Source of the DNA: Desulfobacteraceae bacterium UBA2174
GTDB taxonomy: Bacteria; Desulfobacterota; Desulfobacteria; Desulfobacterales; UBA2174
Length of the DNA stretch: 64,000 nt
Reading direction: 5' to 3'
Assembly: GCA_002327445.1 (NCBI GenBank)
Contig: DCWA01000023.1
Coordinates: forward strand, 1 to 64,000
Of this stretch, positions 48,394 to 57,710 are shown piece by piece. Made by a program: the position numbers and the translations under genes. Positions within the stretch are counted from its first letter, which is position 1, and each line of letters begins with the position of its first letter. A model generated the notes under the pieces. The model was not told the DNA's origin and did not search any database. It saw only the letters and a list, made by a program, of their open reading frames with translations.

Positions 48394-49281
48394 ATGAAAG
48401 TCAACATGGCCAGACACCCCAGAACCCTCCTGACCGCCTGGGACCTTCGGCCGCGAAAAAGCCTCGGCCAGAATTTTCTCACCGCCGTTGAGGTGTCCGA
48501 GCGCATCGTGGGCGCCGCTGCCGTGGCCCCCGAAGACGTGGTCCTGGAGATCGGCCCCGGCCTGGGGGCCCTGACCCTCCCGCTGGCCGCCCGCGCCAGC
48601 CGGATCATCGCGGTGGAAACCGACGCCCAGGTCCTCGAGCTGCTGCGCACCGAACTGCTGGCGGCCCGGCGGGAAAACGTGGAAACGGTTCACGCCTCGA
48701 TCCTGGACACGGACATCGCCGCCCTGGCGCCGCCGGATCGGCGCCTGGTGGTGCTGGGCAACCTGCCCTACAACATCTCCTCGCCGGTGCTGGTGCGCCT
48801 GGTGGAAAGCCGGCACCGGGTGGACCGGGCGGTGCTGATGCTGCAGAAGGAGCTGGTGGACCGCATCGTGGCGGCCCCGGGGGGACGCGATTACGGCCGG
48901 CTGACGGTGATGCTGAGCTACTGCGCCACGGTGCGACGCCTCTTCACGGTGGCCGCCGACCGGTTCTTCCCCAGGCCCAAAGTCGATTCGGCCGTGGTGG
49001 AAATCCGTTTCAAGACCGCTCCGGATTTTCCGGCCCGGGATGAATCTTTCCTGTGGAAGGTGGTCCAGGCCGCATTCGGCCAGCGGCGCAAGACCTTGAA
49101 AAACGCCCTCTCCGGCAGCGCCCTGCCCCTGGATGCCGCCGGGGCCGAAGAGGTGCTGCACGCCGCCGGCATCGACCCGCAACGCCGCGCCGAAACCCTC
49201 ACAGTGGCCGAATTCGTGGCCCTGAGCCACGCGGCGGCCGAACGGATGGGCCGATCCGAGAGACCGGATCGGGGTCATTAG
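48394..49281 (+). CDS. rsmA: 16S rRNA dimethyladenosine methyltransferase RsmA (KsgA)
   Basis: A 295-aa SAM-dependent enzyme that dimethylates two adjacent adenines in the 3' end of 16S rRNA during 30S assembly. KSLGQNFL, SAM motif EIGPGLGALT, VETDAQ, the catalytic NLPYNISSP near residue 123 and FFPRPKVDSAVV are intact, and the C-terminal FGQRRKTLKNAL domain is complete. Two starts four codons apart (48394 and 48406) are possible; neither has a strong ribosome site. Confidence 0.95.
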   Translation: MKVNMARHPRTLLTAWDLRPRKSLGQNFLTAVEVSERIVGAAAVAPEDVVLEIGPGLGALTLPLAARASRIIAVETDAQVLELLRTELLAARRENVETVHASILDTDIAALAPPDRRLVVLGNLPYNISSPVLVRLVESRHRVDRAVLMLQKELVDRIVAAPGGRDYGRLTVMLSYCATVRRLFTVAADRFFPRPKVDSAVVEIRFKTAPDFPARDESFLWKVVQAAFGQRRKTLKNALSGSALPLDAAGAEEVLHAAGIDPQRRAETLTVAEFVALSHAAAERMGRSERPDRGH

Positions 49282-49305
49282 TTCTTGCTTGCGGGCCGAT
49301 ATATT

Positions 49306-49324
49306 CATAATGATAATAGATACG
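49306..49324. promoter_or_regulatory. Possible Fur-like box ahead of the coiled-coil operon
   Basis: The 19 bp from 49306 contain ataatgataat and agree with the classical GATAATGATAATCATTATC Fur box at 13 of 19 positions, mostly in the left half. It lies in the AT-rich spacer 60-80 bp before the first gene of the operon. The match is moderate and may be chance in AT-rich DNA. Confidence 0.3.
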
Positions 49325-49385
49325 AAAATTGACAGCCCTTCTGGCGGACTCCCCGCAAACTCGCAATTCTCGAAAGGAGACTTCC

Positions 49386-50564
49386 ATGGCGGCCACCGAA
49401 CTCATCAACACCCCCTTGAAATACCTCGACAAGGCGCTTGGTCGGTTGAGGGAGCTGGGCCTTCTGCCGGAAAAACCGGACGAGGCGCCCATCGTTGCCC
49501 TGATCAACCAGGTCAGCGATTTCGGAGAAGAAAAAGCCGTGGCCATCGCGCGCACCCTCAGCCATGCCTCGGTGTTCAATGAGGTGGTCCGGGAACAGAT
49601 CACCTTGATGAATGTGGGCGAACGCTACGAGACAATCACCACGGCTTTCGACAGCATCCGGGATGACGCCAAGGCGATGGTGGACCAACTGGAAGATGGC
49701 CGGATCTCCACCATGGAGAAACTGCAGAACGCCTGGATGACGGTGACCCGTGGCGACATTCCCGGCCGATTTGAAAAAATCAAGGAGACCTACCTGGAAG
49801 TCTCCGCCGACACCAAGGATCAGATTCAACGGGAGCAGAAGATCCTCCAGGCTTACCAGGATTTCCGCGGCGCCTTGAAGGAGGCTCAGGTGATGGCCTT
49901 CCAGATCCTGAAAAAGGCGGAAGAAGCCGTGGGCGCCGGCAAGGCCGCATTGGATGCCGCCACCAAGGAACTGGAGGCCTACACGGCCGGCGATCGGGAA
50001 CAGGTCGCCCGCTTGGAGCTGCAACGCGACGAGCGCCTGAGGGACTTGCAGGAGCAGGACAAGCGCTACCAGATCGCCAAAGATCTGGCCGAAAATCTGT
50101 CCGTCGGCTACAACACCACGGAGGTGGTGATGGCCCGGCTCATGCAGTCCAGCGCCGTCAAGGAGCGCGTCTACTCCCAAGCGGTATCGTTTTTCGGCAC
50201 CAATGAAACCGTCTTCACCGCCTTGAACGCCTCCTTTACCAGCATGCAGGGACTCCACGAGAGCACCCGCACCCTGGATGCCATGAAAGAGGGCGTCAAC
50301 AAGAGCCTTGAAACCCTTGCCGAAGTGGGGGGAAAAGTCCAGGAGAACGCGCTGCGCGCGGGCTACGGCCCGACGCTCAAGGCCGAATCCGTCAAGACCC
50401 TCGTGGCATCGGTGGTCAATTTCCAGGAAAAATCCGGGGCGTTGATCCGGGAGATGAGAGAAATGGCCACCCGCAATGAACAGGAAATCGCGACGGCCGT
50501 CGAAGAGGGCAAGCAGCGCATCGTGCAACTCCTGAGCGCGGGACCGATGACCATCCATGGCTGA
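49386..50564 (+). CDS. Helical protein of unknown function, possibly TelA-like
   Basis: A 392-aa protein, almost entirely alpha-helical, without signal peptide or membrane segment. It begins MAATELINTPLKYLDKALGR. The C-terminal part (about 300-392: LVASVVNFQEKSGALIREM, EQEIATAVEEGKQRIVQLL) recalls the paired helices of TelA/YaaN toxic-anion-resistance proteins, but I could not confirm that family. AAGGAG precedes ATG 49386; the in-frame extension upstream was rejected. It overlaps the next gene by 8 bp (ATGGCTGA), so the products are made together. Function unknown; a peripheral membrane-stress role is a guess from context. Confidence 0.7.
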   Translation: MAATELINTPLKYLDKALGRLRELGLLPEKPDEAPIVALINQVSDFGEEKAVAIARTLSHASVFNEVVREQITLMNVGERYETITTAFDSIRDDAKAMVDQLEDGRISTMEKLQNAWMTVTRGDIPGRFEKIKETYLEVSADTKDQIQREQKILQAYQDFRGALKEAQVMAFQILKKAEEAVGAGKAALDAATKELEAYTAGDREQVARLELQRDERLRDLQEQDKRYQIAKDLAENLSVGYNTTEVVMARLMQSSAVKERVYSQAVSFFGTNETVFTALNASFTSMQGLHESTRTLDAMKEGVNKSLETLAEVGGKVQENALRAGYGPTLKAESVKTLVASVVNFQEKSGALIREMREMATRNEQEIATAVEEGKQRIVQLLSAGPMTIHG

Positions 50565-51468
50565 AGAGACCGAACCCAAGCGTGATATTTCCGAAGTTCT
50601 GCTGGCCATGGACGTCGTGGACACGCTCCGTCATGAGCAGGCCCTGGTCGAGCGCGAGCTGCAACTGGAGGAGAACGATGCAGCGCTGGTCGAAAAGCTC
50701 CGCCGGATCTACACCAGTCAGGGCATCGAGGTCACCGACGACGTGTTGATCCAGGGTGTCCAGGCTCTGCGGGACGAACGTTTCACCTACCATCCTCCCA
50801 AACCCGGCCTGCAAACCATCCTGGCCCGCCTGTATGTCGGCAGGGGCCGCTGGGGAAAGGCGGCGGCCATCCTGATCGTGGCGGTTCTTGCGCTGTGGGG
50901 AGGGTACCGTTTCCTCTATGCCGGACCGGCCGAACGCGCTCGGGTCCAGATCGTGCAGGAAGCCGCCGAACTTGCCACCGAGATCGGGAAGCATGCCCTG
51001 GAACCCGGCGCCCGGCAAAAAGCCGACGCGTTGAAGGAGCAGGCGACATCGGCCATCCGCGCCGATGACCTCGATACCGCCCGCGACGCCGTGGCCGCCA
51101 TGGGTATCCTCCGGGACCTGGTGCAACAAACCTACACCCTGCAAGTGGTCTCCCGCCCCGGAGCGCCAAGCGGCGTCTGGCGCCAATCCTCCCAGAACCC
51201 CGCCGGCCGGAACTACTACCTCATTGTCGAAGCGGTTACGGCAGACGGCAGGCGGCTGGAATTGCCCGTCATCTCGGAAGAAGACGGCAAAACGAAGCTG
51301 GTGAAGGAATGGGGACTTCGGGTTCCGGCGGAGGTCTACGAACAGGTAAGACGGGACAAGGCCGAAGACGGCATCGTTGACGCCAGGACCGTCGGCGTCA
51401 AGCAGCGCGGGTTCATCACCCCTGAATACCGGGTGCAAACCAGCGGCGGCGCCATCACGGAATGGTAA
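50557..51468 (+). CDS. Single-pass membrane protein of unknown function (DUF6384-like)
   Basis: A 303-aa protein. A helical cytoplasmic N-terminus (1-100: SEVLLAMDVVDTLRHEQALV, ELQLEENDAALVEKLRRIY) is followed by one membrane segment at about 104-126 (AAAILIVAVLALWGGYRFLY). After a helical linker, a C-terminal domain of beta character (about 190-303, with RNYYLIVEAVTADGRRLELP) lies on the other side of the membrane. The N-terminal pattern resembles proteins annotated DUF6384; this is from memory and uncertain. It is coupled to the preceding gene by overlap, and the coiled-coil gene follows after 10 bp. It probably anchors the complex to the inner membrane. Confidence 0.7.
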   Translation: MAEETEPKRDISEVLLAMDVVDTLRHEQALVERELQLEENDAALVEKLRRIYTSQGIEVTDDVLIQGVQALRDERFTYHPPKPGLQTILARLYVGRGRWGKAAAILIVAVLALWGGYRFLYAGPAERARVQIVQEAAELATEIGKHALEPGARQKADALKEQATSAIRADDLDTARDAVAAMGILRDLVQQTYTLQVVSRPGAPSGVWRQSSQNPAGRNYYLIVEAVTADGRRLELPVISEEDGKTKLVKEWGLRVPAEVYEQVRRDKAEDGIVDARTVGVKQRGFITPEYRVQTSGGAITEW

Positions 51469-51478
51469 CGGAGAATTC

Positions 51479-52906
51479 ATGCAGTACGGAACGGACACCC
51501 TGTCGATCATCGAACAGCATCTCTCGGCGGCCCGGAACCAGACCCGGGCGTCCAGCTCCCGCCTCGAGGCGTTGAACCGACGCCTGGTGGACCTTCGCGC
51601 CGACCTTGGAGAGGCGGTCCGCCGCCTGGCTCGCTTTCGCATGAACGAACTGAAGGCGGACCGGATCATCGCCCACCTGGATGAAACGGATCGGGAGGTC
51701 GTCGACCTGCTTTCGCAACGCGCCGCGGCGCTCCGCGAAACCGAGCAGAATCTGGCCGAATCGCTGAAACACCAGGAGGCCCTGAAGGCTTCCCGCGATG
51801 AAGCGGCCCGAGCGGTCGACGAAACACTGAAGGCGCTGGACGACGGCGCCGCCGAAGTCAAGGCGCAGCTAGGCCGTCAGGAATCGTATTCGGCCCAGGA
51901 GGCCCGCGCGGCGGATGCGGCCGAGCGCCTGTCCCGCGCCAGTGAAAAGGCGGATCAGGCGGAGGCGGACCGGGCCGCCAAGGGCAAGCCCTACGAGGAT
52001 GATCCGCTGTTCATGTATTTGTGGAAACGCGGTTTCCTGTCGCCGGAATACAAGGCCGGACCGTTGACCCGAGCCCTGGACGCCCGGGTCGCCCGGATGA
52101 TCCGTTTCGACGAGACGCGCAACAACTACGCCATGCTGACCCAGCTTCCGGTGCATCTCCGGGCGCACGCCGAGCGCCAGGAGGCCATTGCCGCCGAGGA
52201 GGACCGGAAACTGCGGCAGATGGAAGCCAAGGCGCTGGAAGACGCCGGCTTCACCGGCCGGCGGGAGACCTTGGACGCGCGCCAAAAAGCCCTGGAAACG
52301 CTTGAAATTCAAATCGAAGAGGAAGAAAAGAAGTACGAAAGCCTCATGAAGGCCCAAGCGGATTTCGCCTCCGGCGCCGATCCCTTTTCAACCAAGGCCA
52401 TGGCGCTTCAGGTCGAGGAGATCGCCAGCGACTCCATCGCCGAACTTTACATGGAAGCCAAGCTGACCGCCAAGGCGGACGACGACATGATCGTCCAACG
52501 GATCCGGGACCTCCAGGAGGAGGAGAAAAGAATCACCGAGGAGCTGAAACAGGTCCAGGCCGAAGCGGCCAGAGGCCAACAAGGCTTCCGGGAACTGGAG
52601 GAGCTCCGGCGCCGCTTCCGTCAAAACCGATACGATTCCGGGCATTCCTATTTCCCGGGAAGTTTTGACGTCGGCGCGCTGCTGGGGATGCTGCTGGGCG
52701 GCATGGCATCAAGCGGTGACGTGTGGGAACGGATCAGCCGGGAACAGCAATTCCGCAGGCCCCGCACCCCCGAAACCTTCGGCGGTGGCGGTTTCTTGCC
52801 GAATCTGGGCAGAGGAATCCGTCACGGCGGGGGATTCGGCGGGGGCGGATTTCGCACCGGGGGCGGGTTCGGCAAGGGTGGCTTTCGCACCGGCGGCAAA
52901 TTCTGA
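51479..52906 (+). CDS. Coiled-coil protein with glycine-rich C-terminal tail
   Basis: A 475-aa protein of unknown function. Two long charged coiled-coil blocks (about 5-165 and 225-400) are rich in Glu, Arg, Lys and Ala. Between them lies a conserved-looking globular patch, YEDDPLFMYLWKRGFLSPEY. From about 415 comes an SGHSYFPGSFDVGALLGMLLGG segment (in part), then a tail of repeated GGGF and FRTGG units to the C-terminus. ATG 51479 has GGAG ahead. Last gene of the operon. The Gly/Phe/Arg tail is of the kind seen in self-associating proteins. No ATPase motif, so it is not an SMC-type protein. Confidence 0.75.
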   Translation: MQYGTDTLSIIEQHLSAARNQTRASSSRLEALNRRLVDLRADLGEAVRRLARFRMNELKADRIIAHLDETDREVVDLLSQRAAALRETEQNLAESLKHQEALKASRDEAARAVDETLKALDDGAAEVKAQLGRQESYSAQEARAADAAERLSRASEKADQAEADRAAKGKPYEDDPLFMYLWKRGFLSPEYKAGPLTRALDARVARMIRFDETRNNYAMLTQLPVHLRAHAERQEAIAAEEDRKLRQMEAKALEDAGFTGRRETLDARQKALETLEIQIEEEEKKYESLMKAQADFASGADPFSTKAMALQVEEIASDSIAELYMEAKLTAKADDDMIVQRIRDLQEEEKRITEELKQVQAEAARGQQGFRELEELRRRFRQNRYDSGHSYFPGSFDVGALLGMLLGGMASSGDVWERISREQQFRRPRTPETFGGGGFLPNLGRGIRHGGGFGGGGFRTGGGFGKGGFRTGGKF

Positions 52907-53044
52907 ACCACCCCGCCGTATCGTTTCCCCCACCGGAAACTGCAAATCCCCGGCAAACCCGAGAGCAATCCGAGCGCAGTCCTGAACCCGAACCGTCATC
53001 CAACCCAGGTTGCTGCGCTCGTTGCTGAAATCCGCCCTCCCTTC

Positions 53045-53522
53045 GACAGATCCCAAGCCGATCATCTGTTCGATGCGCTGAGTCACCTCGGCCGGCAGGC
53101 CCAATCCCCGGGCAAGCTGTTCCAGGTAGGCCTTTTCCGCCGGCGTGTCGACTTCGACGGCCAGGAGGGAAGCAGCGTAGATCTCCGCCCCCAAATCCTT
53201 CAGCTTTCCCACCAGACGCTAGACCTCGTTCTGGTTGATCTGGCCGTCCGATTTGGCGGCGTTGATCATTGCCCTGAGCACCAGTTCGGTGCGTTGTTCC
53301 AGTTTCTGCACCTCGGATTCGGTCCGGGTTTGGCAAGTCCCAGCGGAACCCGGGCCTGTTCCTGGCCGCTGTCTTTCATGGCTTTGAACGCCATCGCGCC
53401 CAACAGGGCCATCACCCCCCCGCCCAGGGCGCCGCCCATGGACTTTCCACCGCCACCGAGAAGAGACCCCGCCAAGGCCCCCGGCCCGCCAAGCGCCAGA
53501 TTCTGTTTGCCGCCCACCGGAA
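53045..53522 (-). pseudogene. Broken DUF533 (YebE-like, TerB-fold) gene
   Basis: Reading on the minus strand, a glycine-rich N-terminal part (GALAGSLLGGGGKSMGGALG, then VMALLGAMAFKAM) shifts frame near 53320. It continues as EVQKLEQRTELVLRAMINAA, AKSDGQINQNEV, an in-frame TAG at 53221-53223, and RLVGKLKDLGAEIYAASLLA, VEVDTPAEKAYLEQLARGLG. These are the DUF533 halves in the correct order, so one frameshift plus one nonsense codon split the gene. DUF533 belongs to the TerB-like fold group (from memory). The 5' end is fused directly to the channel remnant. The 138 bp between the coiled-coil gene and this remnant (52907-53044) hold nothing recognisable. Confidence 0.75.
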
Positions 53523-53920
53523 CACGTGACTGCTGCCGGCCAGGTGCAGGATATCGAGACTGTCGGCCATGTCGGCGTTGGTCACCGTGGTCGCTCGGCC
53601 ATCGATCTCCCGGATGGTGAAGATGATGTTGGTACTGGCGACATCGTCATTGAGCACCTCCACCGAAAAGAGCTTGCCCGGATCGCTGGCGAAAGCAATA
53701 TCCCCGAAGCCCGGGGTGCTCATGGTGGTCAAGGTCCAATAGAACCCGGTGATCCAGGAGGAATGGCGTCCCTCGTAAACCATCGGCAGGTGAAACAGGA
53801 CGCTGAAGACGACGAAAAAAAACAGCAGGATCAGGCACAGAACTTGATCGACAGGCGCACGTCGGTGCGTTGCCGACCGGCTTGCAGCAGCATTGCCAGT
53901 TGGGTGGCCGTGGTTTTCAA
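53523..53920 (-). pseudogene. Broken potassium-channel gene (pore + RCK remnants)
   Basis: A TTG at 53918-53920 overlaps the stop of the upstream sensor kinase (TTGA). Translation runs MLLQAGRQRTDVRLSIKF, then needs a one-base shift to LILLFFFVVFSVLFHLPMVY (first helix) and the pore segment FYWTLTTMSTPGFGDIAF, a K+-channel filter of TPGFG type. After GKLFSVEVL the frame passes straight into NDDVASTNIIFTIREIDG and LDILHLAGSSHV from the RCK/TrkA-N domain. The second helix and the start of RCK are therefore deleted, and the rest of RCK is lost at the junction with the DUF533 remnant. Non-functional. Confidence 0.75.
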
Positions 53921-56900
53921 GGCGACTCCAGGACTTGTTTCACCCGCACGGCCAGATCGCGCATGGTGAAGGGTTTTTGCAGGAACTGGGTGTCGCTTTC
54001 CAGCTCCCCCCGCTGAGCGATGACATCGGCGGTATAGCCGGACATGAACAGGGTTTTGAGATTCGGGGAAACTTCTTTGAGTCGCTTCGCCAGTTCGCGC
54101 CCGTTCATCTCGGGCATCACTACATCGGTGATCACCAACGCAATCCGCCCTGAATGGGCCATGAAAAGTTCCAGGGCCTGCCCGGGACTGGCCGCCGGCA
54201 GGGTCTCATACCCCAGCCTTTCAAGCATCTGTTGGGCGACGTGGAGAATCGGAGTTTCGTCTTCCACGATCAGAATGGTCTCTCCCCGTCCCCCGGGCAG
54301 ATCATTCTTGTTGACGGCAGACGCTTGCGAAGCCGGTGCGTCCCGATGTTGTCGGGGAAAGTAGACGCGAAACGTCGCACCCCGGCCTGGCGCGCTGGCG
54401 ACCTCGATGTATCCGTTGTTCTGCTTTACGATCCCATAGACCGTGGCCAATCCCAAACCGGTTCCCTGCCCGAACGGTTTGGTGGTGAAAAAGGGCTCGA
54501 AGAGACGATCCAGGGTTTGCGGGTCCATGCCGCTGCCGTTGTCAGCGACCGTCAACACGACGAAGTCTCCCGCTTCGAAACCGGCCGCATCGGGGCCCTG
54601 GATGGCATCCAGGCAGGTGTTCGCGGTGCCGATGGCGATCTTGCCCACCCCCGCGATGGCATCCCGGGCGTTGACGCAAAGGTTGGCCAGCACCTGGTCG
54701 ATCTGGGTCGGATCCATCTTCACCGGCCACAATCCGGCCGAAGGCCGCCAGGACAGCTCGATATCCTCGCCGATGAGCCGCCGCAACATCCTGAGCATCC
54801 CCTCGACGGTGTCGTTCAAATCCAGGATCCGCGGATTGATGGGCTGCTTGCGGGCGAAGCCGAGCAACTGCCGGGTGATGTCGGCTGAGTGCCGGGCCGC
54901 CTGCAGAATTTCCATCAGGTCGCCCCGCAGGGGATCTTCGGCGGATATCCGATCCAGGGCCATCTCGGCATAGCCGATGATCACACCGAGCATGTTGTTG
55001 TAATCGTGGGCCACCCCGCCGGCCAGGCGGCCCACCGATTCCATCTTCTGCGCCTGGTACAATTGATCCTGCAACCGCTGGCGCTCCTGCTCGGCCCGTT
55101 TTTGATCGCCAAGATCGGTAAACACGGCCAGGCAGCCAGCAAATCGGCCCGTAAGCGAGTCGAGCCGCGGGGTTCCGCTCACCAAAACGGGAATCCGGGT
55201 TCCGTCGCGGCGCTGCAATTCGATTTCATAGCGGTCCTTTTTTCCGGCGACTCGCCGCGCGTCGGCCGCTCGGGCGCTGCCTTGGTGATCGGGTGAAACA
55301 AACTCCAGCCAAGGGCGCCCCGCCAGCTCTTCCGGCGTCCGACCCAACAGGGCGGCCAACTCCGCGTTGATGAAGGTCACCCTGCCGTCGGTGTCGGTGA
55401 GCACGATGCCTTCGTTCATGGTCTGGACGATGCTCTCGTGAAGCTCCTTCAGCTCCCGCAAGGTGGTTTCGGTCACCTTGCGCTCGGTGATATCGGTGGA
55501 GATGCCGCACAGAGCCAGCGCGGCGCCGTCGGCCCCGTGGATCACCCGGGTACGGTAATCCAGAAAATGCCTCTGTTCATCACCGTTGACATTGACCACC
55601 TCGCCGCGCCAGCCACCTTCTCGTAACGTCGTTTCCAGGATTTCCCGCCGAGTGGCGCCATGCTCGGGATCATCGCCCAAAATCGTCACCGGTTGGCCGA
55701 CCAGCGCCCCCCGCGATCGGTCGAGGGCCTTGAGCGCGGCTTGGTTGACATAGGTGATGGTCCCTTCCAGATCGGTAATCGTGACCTGGTCCTGGATCTG
55801 GTCCAGCACCAGGGATGTCAGTTCCAGTTCGGCCGTACGAGCCCGCACCTCGGCTTTCAGGCGGCTCCGTCCCCGGAGAATAAAGGCGGTGAAAAGCGTC
55901 AACAGCAGGGTAAACAGGACTCCCGCCGTCGCGGTCAGGATGCCGGCGCGCCCGGGATAGGTGGCCATGAAAGACGGCTGGGCGGAAACGGTAAGCACGT
56001 AGGTCCGATCGAAGAGAAAGAGCGGGAAAACGGCGGCCAACGCCTCGGTTTCCGGGTGAATCGGGGGATCCTCCGGACGGCGGGCGCGGTGCCGGGCGCT
56101 GTGAGCGGCTGAGGACGAGGCGAGAAACCGGCGGCCTTGCCCGCTTTCGATGCGTTGCAGGCCGACCACGGAAGCCGATCCCCCCTGTTCGCCGGAGCGG
56201 TGGGCCGCGATCATGAGGTCATCCAGCCTCACCCGCACCGCCACGAAGCCGAGGAGCCGGGAGGACTCCTGATGGGCAAAAACGGCCTGAAACGCCATCA
56301 AGGTGGTTTTCTGCCCGCTCTGCGCCCCCGCCGACGGGGGCTCGATGGCCGCAGGCATCCCGCTGGACGCCGATGCTTCCAGGATGCCACGCGCGGCCGC
56401 TTCGGCCCCCAGATCGTATCCGGAATGGCTGCGGTTGAATTGGACGGGCTCGGCGTACCAGACCGGATAGTACACGGGCCGCCGGGAAACCGCCGCCCTG
56501 CCCCCTCGGGCATCCGATTGCCAGAAGAAAAAATCTTCCCCCCTTTCAGAACGGGCCTCCATCTCTACCCGATCCTTCACCGCGGCGGGCACCGCTCGAA
56601 TCCAGGCGAAGGATTCGATCCCCGGCCAGCGGATCAGGGGCCGGGTAAAGCGCGCAAATTCACTGCGATCCACGAACTCTGAGCTGGCGAAGAACCGGGC
56701 CAGCGTCTGGAGGTTGCGCTCCATATCCACCAGGACGTCAAAGACCGGCTTGACCTCGGCTTGAGCCAGGAGACCGAAGGCCTCACGTCGAAGACGGCTC
56801 TCCGAATGGTGGGCCACCCAGGCCGCGGCCACCGTCAACGTGGCGCCCAGGAGCGCCACGAAGATGGCTTCAGCGTAATGGCCCCACGGGCGAAGAAAAA

Positions 56901-57570
56901 TATTCAAAGGGTTTTGCACATATACCAACAGCAGCGCCCCCAGGCAGACCACCACCGGGGGCAGCATGACCCATAAAACAGCCCACCGTGCCTCGGCGAC
57001 ATCCCCGCGCCACTGAGCCGCTTCGACATCGATTCCCACCACCATCCGTACCCGTCCGTTGAGAGGGTCGACGACAGGCGCAACGGCTGAAAGGAAGTCC
57101 CCGCTCCGATCCTCCCCGGCATCGAAAATGTCGGCCTTTCCGGATTGGAAAATTTCCAGGAGCGGCCGGGGTGCCCCGGAGAGCACCGCACCGGGGACCG
57201 GGATGTCGGGAATCCCGCCGGCATAGGCCACCGGCCCGAAGACCGGTTCATCCTTGTGAAGATTCAGAACCCAGATACCGCGGCAGGAGATCTCGGATCG
57301 ATAGTCCTCCAGCCACCGCTGCAACCGCCGGAACGAGGGCAACTTCCGGTCGGCCGGAGAGAAGGAGAAAGACTCGAGGATTTCATCGGGAATCGAACGG
57401 GCCAGGAAGCTCGCCTGTTGCAGTATGCTTCGACGCAAGCCCCGGGCGGCCGAGTCGGCGAACCACTGTCCGATTCCCCATCCAGCGATGACGAATCCAA
57501 CAAGGAACAGAAGCAGGCTGGCAGCTCGCACCGGGCGGTTCGGCGCCCGGAACCGATTCGGGTCGCTCAT
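53917..57570 (-). CDS. Hybrid sensor histidine kinase (CHASE-PAS-PAS-HisKA-REC)
   Basis: A 1217-aa membrane sensor. Helix at about 18-38, an extracytoplasmic region to about 195, helices at about 196-218 and 236-256, a CHASE-like domain (about 290-520, RWPGIESFAWIRAVP) and a fourth helix at about 540-567. Two PAS/PAC domains follow (about 590-840), then HisKA with phospho-His in GGVAHDYNNML near 853 and an ATPase domain (FTTKPFGQGTGLGLATVYGI). A C-terminal receiver has Asp in VITDVVMPEMNG near 1147. CHASE domains sense small extracellular ligands. The paired extracytoplasmic modules are unusual. It was once followed, with coupled translation, by the K+-channel gene that is now broken. Confidence 0.9.
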   Translation of the reverse strand: MSDPNRFRAPNRPVRAASLLLFLVGFVIAGWGIGQWFADSAARGLRRSILQQASFLARSIPDEILESFSFSPADRKLPSFRRLQRWLEDYRSEISCRGIWVLNLHKDEPVFGPVAYAGGIPDIPVPGAVLSGAPRPLLEIFQSGKADIFDAGEDRSGDFLSAVAPVVDPLNGRVRMVVGIDVEAAQWRGDVAEARWAVLWVMLPPVVVCLGALLLVYVQNPLNIFLRPWGHYAEAIFVALLGATLTVAAAWVAHHSESRLRREAFGLLAQAEVKPVFDVLVDMERNLQTLARFFASSEFVDRSEFARFTRPLIRWPGIESFAWIRAVPAAVKDRVEMEARSERGEDFFFWQSDARGGRAAVSRRPVYYPVWYAEPVQFNRSHSGYDLGAEAAARGILEASASSGMPAAIEPPSAGAQSGQKTTLMAFQAVFAHQESSRLLGFVAVRVRLDDLMIAAHRSGEQGGSASVVGLQRIESGQGRRFLASSSAAHSARHRARRPEDPPIHPETEALAAVFPLFLFDRTYVLTVSAQPSFMATYPGRAGILTATAGVLFTLLLTLFTAFILRGRSRLKAEVRARTAELELTSLVLDQIQDQVTITDLEGTITYVNQAALKALDRSRGALVGQPVTILGDDPEHGATRREILETTLREGGWRGEVVNVNGDEQRHFLDYRTRVIHGADGAALALCGISTDITERKVTETTLRELKELHESIVQTMNEGIVLTDTDGRVTFINAELAALLGRTPEELAGRPWLEFVSPDHQGSARAADARRVAGKKDRYEIELQRRDGTRIPVLVSGTPRLDSLTGRFAGCLAVFTDLGDQKRAEQERQRLQDQLYQAQKMESVGRLAGGVAHDYNNMLGVIIGYAEMALDRISAEDPLRGDLMEILQAARHSADITRQLLGFARKQPINPRILDLNDTVEGMLRMLRRLIGEDIELSWRPSAGLWPVKMDPTQIDQVLANLCVNARDAIAGVGKIAIGTANTCLDAIQGPDAAGFEAGDFVVLTVADNGSGMDPQTLDRLFEPFFTTKPFGQGTGLGLATVYGIVKQNNGYIEVASAPGRGATFRVYFPRQHRDAPASQASAVNKNDLPGGRGETILIVEDETPILHVAQQMLERLGYETLPAASPGQALELFMAHSGRIALVITDVVMPEMNGRELAKRLKEVSPNLKTLFMSGYTADVIAQRGELESDTQFLQKPFTMRDLAVRVKQVLESP

Positions 57571-57710
57571 CTTAGCCTTTTTTCAACCAAAGTAGGTTAC
57601 GGCATCGATCATCGGGCATGGCAGACCACCCGTGATACCGTTTCAAGACGCTTTCCCCATCGCTCGTCGGGCCGCTCTGCCCGGGCAAACCACCGCCAAC
57701 CGTCCATGAC

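Noticed and set aside
53221..53223. In-frame TAG in the DUF533 remnant as a pyrrolysine codon
   Set aside because: Some Desulfobacterota use pyrrolysine, but the same gene has a frameshift near 53320 and a fused 5' end, so simple decay explains the TAG. DUF533 is not a known pyrrolysine protein.
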